From the NCBI GenBank assembly GCA_024637315.1, contig JAGXFH010000050.1:1-64000 (forward strand): DNA of 64,000 nucleotides, in the 5' to 3' direction. The notes beneath the pieces are model-generated. The model did not search any database, was not told the DNA's origin, and saw only the letters and a program-made list of their open reading frames with translations. This DNA is from Brevirhabdus sp. (GTDB lineage Bacteria; Pseudomonadota; Alphaproteobacteria; Rhodobacterales; Rhodobacteraceae). Both the position numbers and the translations under genes were made by a program. This document shows, one piece after another, positions 61,997 to 64,000 of the stretch (position 1 is the first letter of the stretch; each line of letters opens with the position of its first letter).

Positions 61997-62752
61997 TTAG
62001 TGATGTGGATGCAGCGCATCCTTGAGGTAGACACAGGTGAGAATGGCAAACACATAGGCCTGGATGAAGGACACGAGGACCTCCAGCGCATAGACCGCGG
62101 TGATTGCCGCGACGGGTGCGATCGCTCCGACACCCAGCACGCCCGCGAAGCCGGCGAACACTTTGATCACGGCATGGCCTGCCATCATGTTCCCCGCAAG
62201 ACGGATGGAATGGCTGACCGGCCGCACGAAATAGGAAATGACCTCGATGATCGCCAGGATCGGCCGCAAGACCAGCGGCGCCGCCGAAATCCAGAACAGC
62301 GACAGAAAACCGAAGCCGTTCTTCACGATCCCCAGGATCGTGACGAAGAAGAACACCGCCAGCGCCATCGTCGCGGTGACCGCGATGTGGCTGGTGGTGG
62401 TGAAGGCCATCGGGATAAGCCCGAGGAAGTTCGCGAAGACGATGAAGATGAACAGTGTCATGATATAGGGGAAGTATTTCAGGCCGTCCTTGCCCGCCAC
62501 GTCCTCGACCATCTTGTAGACGAAACCGTAGGCGAGTTCGGCGATCGACTGGATCCGGTTCGGCACGATCGCGCGGCCGCGCGTGCCGATGACCAGAAGG
62601 CCGATCACGCACAACACCGAAAGCGCCATCCAGAACGTGACGTTGGTGGGCGTGTAGAAGTTGATCGCGTCGCCGCCGAACAGGGGCTTGACCAAGAACT
62701 GATCCATCGGATGGATCTGCAGGCCGCTTGGTGCTTCGGTCTCTGTTGCCAC
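61997..62752 (-). CDS. atpB: ATP synthase F0 subunit a
   Basis: A 251-residue polytopic subunit with about six helices. The essential arginine is in [13 protein letters not shown]; the C-terminal helix is [21 protein letters not shown] start, 2 bases after the atpI stop codon. Confidence 0.94.
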   Translation of the reverse strand: MATETEAPSGLQIHPMDQFLVKPLFGGDAINFYTPTNVTFWMALSVLCVIGLLVIGTRGRAIVPNRIQSIAELAYGFVYKMVEDVAGKDGLKYFPYIMTLFIFIVFANFLGLIPMAFTTTSHIAVTATMALAVFFFVTILGIVKNGFGFLSLFWISAAPLVLRPILAIIEVISYFVRPVSHSIRLAGNMMAGHAVIKVFAGFAGVLGVGAIAPVAAITAVYALEVLVSFIQAYVFAILTCVYLKDALHPHH

Positions 62753-62754
62753 GT

Positions 62755-63108
62755 CTAGTCCCCTTCGTCCGCACCGGAGGTTCCGGTCGTCTTCTTGACG
62801 GCCGTTTCGGCCATCTTGTCCTTCTGCACTTCGGTGGCCGTGCGCAGCATCACCCGCACCCCGGCCGCGAAGCCCAGCAATATGAACAGCACCAGAAAGA
62901 GCGGCAGCGTGCCAAACAGCACATCCAGCCCGTATCCGATACCGAAACCGATCAGCAGACCGGTCACCAGCTCGACCACCATCCGCCAGGCCAGATGCGC
63001 CTGAGAGTGGTGATCTTCCATCTTCGAGGTCGGCTTTTCCGCCTTTTTCGCCGCTTCGATCCGCTGTTCCAGCCTTGACAGCCGGTCCTTGTCAGCCTGA
63101 TCGATCAT
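62755..63108 (-). CDS. atpI: ATP synthase assembly protein AtpI/AtpZ
   Basis: A 117-residue protein with two membrane helices ([20 protein letters not shown] and [17 protein letters not shown]) and a charged N-terminal tail. AtpI/AtpZ supports c-ring assembly or Mg2+ supply. First gene of the F0 operon; the operon promoter must lie in 63109-63337, which separates it from the divergent arsR-type gene. Confidence 0.88.
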   Translation of the reverse strand: MIDQADKDRLSRLEQRIEAAKKAEKPTSKMEDHHSQAHLAWRMVVELVTGLLIGFGIGYGLDVLFGTLPLFLVLFILLGFAAGVRVMLRTATEVQKDKMAETAVKKTTGTSGADEGD

Positions 63109-63337
63109 GCGAAAGCCCCCTTCGGACAGTCGGGCGGAACCTAGAAACCGGCAGGTCCAGAGTCAAGCACGGAAACCGCGCCGACGTTCTAATTTAGTAT
63201 GTTGTTATCGTTGGATATTTTCAGACAAGTGATGGATGGTCACTGCGCCCGCGCAATGCGGTCGGGGCGCTGCTGTCCGGTTTGGCATATTCAACCTTTC
63301 GGTTGACGATTATCGCCGGCTGATCCTATGAGGCGCG

Positions 63338-63676
63338 ATGGACAACCGCCTTGACGCCCTTTTCGCCGCTCTCGCCGATCCGACCCGGCGGGCGATCCTG
63401 ACCATGCTTCTGGAAGACGACATGGCGGTGACCGACGTCGCCGAGCCGTTTCAGATGTCGCTGGCGGCGATTTCCAAGCATCTGACGATCCTGACCCGCG
63501 CCGGGCTGATCAGCCAGGAAAAGCGCGGCCGGGTGAAATGGTGCAAGCTGGAGCCCGACACGATGCGCGATGTCACCGTCTGGGTGCAGGGGTTCGGCCA
63601 GTTCGAGCCGGTCCATCTGGACGCGTTCGAGCGGTTTCTGGCGGCAGAATTCGCCGAGCCGGGCGAGACCGGCTGA
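63338..63676 (+). CDS. ArsR-family transcriptional regulator
   Basis: A 112-residue winged-helix repressor. ALADPTRRAILTMLLEDDM and SLAAISKHLTILTRAGLI are the classical ArsR helices. No metal-binding cysteine box (ELCVCDL type) is present, so it is probably of the SmtB/YceH-unlike, AHSA1-linked subgroup that lacks metals. The usual partner (an SRPBCC protein) would be downstream, but a stress protein on the other strand is seen instead. Confidence 0.88.
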   Translation: MDNRLDALFAALADPTRRAILTMLLEDDMAVTDVAEPFQMSLAAISKHLTILTRAGLISQEKRGRVKWCKLEPDTMRDVTVWVQGFGQFEPVHLDAFERFLAAEFAEPGETG

Positions 63677-63762
63677 CCAGACCCGTTCGCCGCCATGACC
63701 TGCGCTTCAGCTTCGTCGGGACAGCTCTGCCAGCGCCCCGTCAGAGGGTCGGCCCGGCGATC

Positions 63763-64000
63763 TCATCGAACGACAAACACCGATATCTTCGCGTGCGAGG
63801 CCAGATATCCGGCATTGGACGAAAACACGTATTCGGCCATTCCCGGAACATGCGAGGCCATCACCACAAGATCGGCACCGACATCGTCGCAGGCCGTCAT
63901 GAGCCGGCTTTCCAGGTCAATCTTGAGGTCATGCGATGTGGCCGGATAGGGATGCATCGTGATCCCCGTCTCGTCGCTCAATTCTTCGGCAAAGCCGCGC
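63763..64000 (-). CDS. universal stress protein, C-terminal part (5' end outside window)
   Basis: The frame is open to the window edge. The visible 79 residues end DDVGADLVVMASHVPGM and SHAKISVFVVR, the C-terminal half of the UspA fold. The usual G-x2-G-x9-GS ATP motif is changed (GMAEYVFSSNAGYLASHA). ATP binding is uncertain. Confidence 0.78.
   Translation of the reverse strand, partial: RGFAEELSDETGITMHPYPATSHDLKIDLESRLMTACDDVGADLVVMASHVPGMAEYVFSSNAGYLASHAKISVFVVR

Noticed and set aside
1-64000. CRISPR arrays, rRNA genes, prophage genes
   Set aside because: No regularly spaced repeats, no rRNA-like conserved strings and no phage structural, integrase or lysis genes were seen.

Overview
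The window looks like chromosomal DNA of a Paracoccaceae/Rhodobacteraceae-type alphaproteobacterium. Supporting signs are the high GC content, an F0 operon ordered atpI-atpB-atpE-atpF'-atpF, a Tad pilus tail, a GT14-type glycosyltransferase beside a sulfotransferase, DUF1127 proteins, and housekeeping genes with close alphaproteobacterial sequence features (polA, coaBC, dut, nth, adenosine kinase). No rRNA, tRNA or CRISPR array was found.

Layout. 1-1.7 kb: end of a Tad/Flp pilus locus. 2.0-4.1 kb: an AT-rich, probably acquired GHKL-ATPase gene whose Shedu-like nuclease end is separated by a frameshift. 4.1-23.2 kb: ordinary core genes (hydroxyacid dehydrogenase, exported MsrB, cation efflux, M3 peptidase, SDR, amino-acid ABC importer, FKBP, ThiF/MoeB-dut-coaBC, crotonase-polA, an ABC ATPase) plus one capsule-gene relic. 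24.0-39.6 kb: an accessory island. It holds a SulP-STAS-cNMP transporter, a six-gene operon led by a class III nucleotide cyclase/AAA/TPR protein that includes a GMC dehydrogenase with small subunit and cytochrome c, an SDR-creatininase-SnoaL group, a second cNMP-binding membrane protein and an IS66 relic. 39.6-49.1 kb: a second accessory block of redox and sulfur genes (MFS, CysK-glutaredoxin fusion, two flavoproteins, OsmC, LysR, two DUF1127 proteins, an OmpR-type DNA-binding protein with no receiver). Several promoters here share a GTTTCA direct-repeat motif. 49.1-64.0 kb: core genes again (HIT, GT14, sulfotransferase, PAP2, adenosine kinase-nth, OGT, OmpA lipoprotein, GntR, DUF481 porin-like protein with a LysR regulator, the F0 operon, ArsR, the end of a universal stress protein).

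Most interesting points. (1) A nucleotide cyclase and three cNMP-domain membrane proteins occur within 15 kb, next to a membrane-type sugar/alcohol dehydrogenase, which suggests a self-contained second-messenger module. (2) A GTTTCA-N3-GTTTCR operator lies in front of at least three transcription units at 42-47 kb. (3) Two intergenic copies of a three-part element (dyad, TTAA, GGTGGGGGTTGAC) have identical internal spacing, and each lies next to acquired DNA. (4) A GHKL-ATPase/nuclease defence candidate carries an apparent frameshift.
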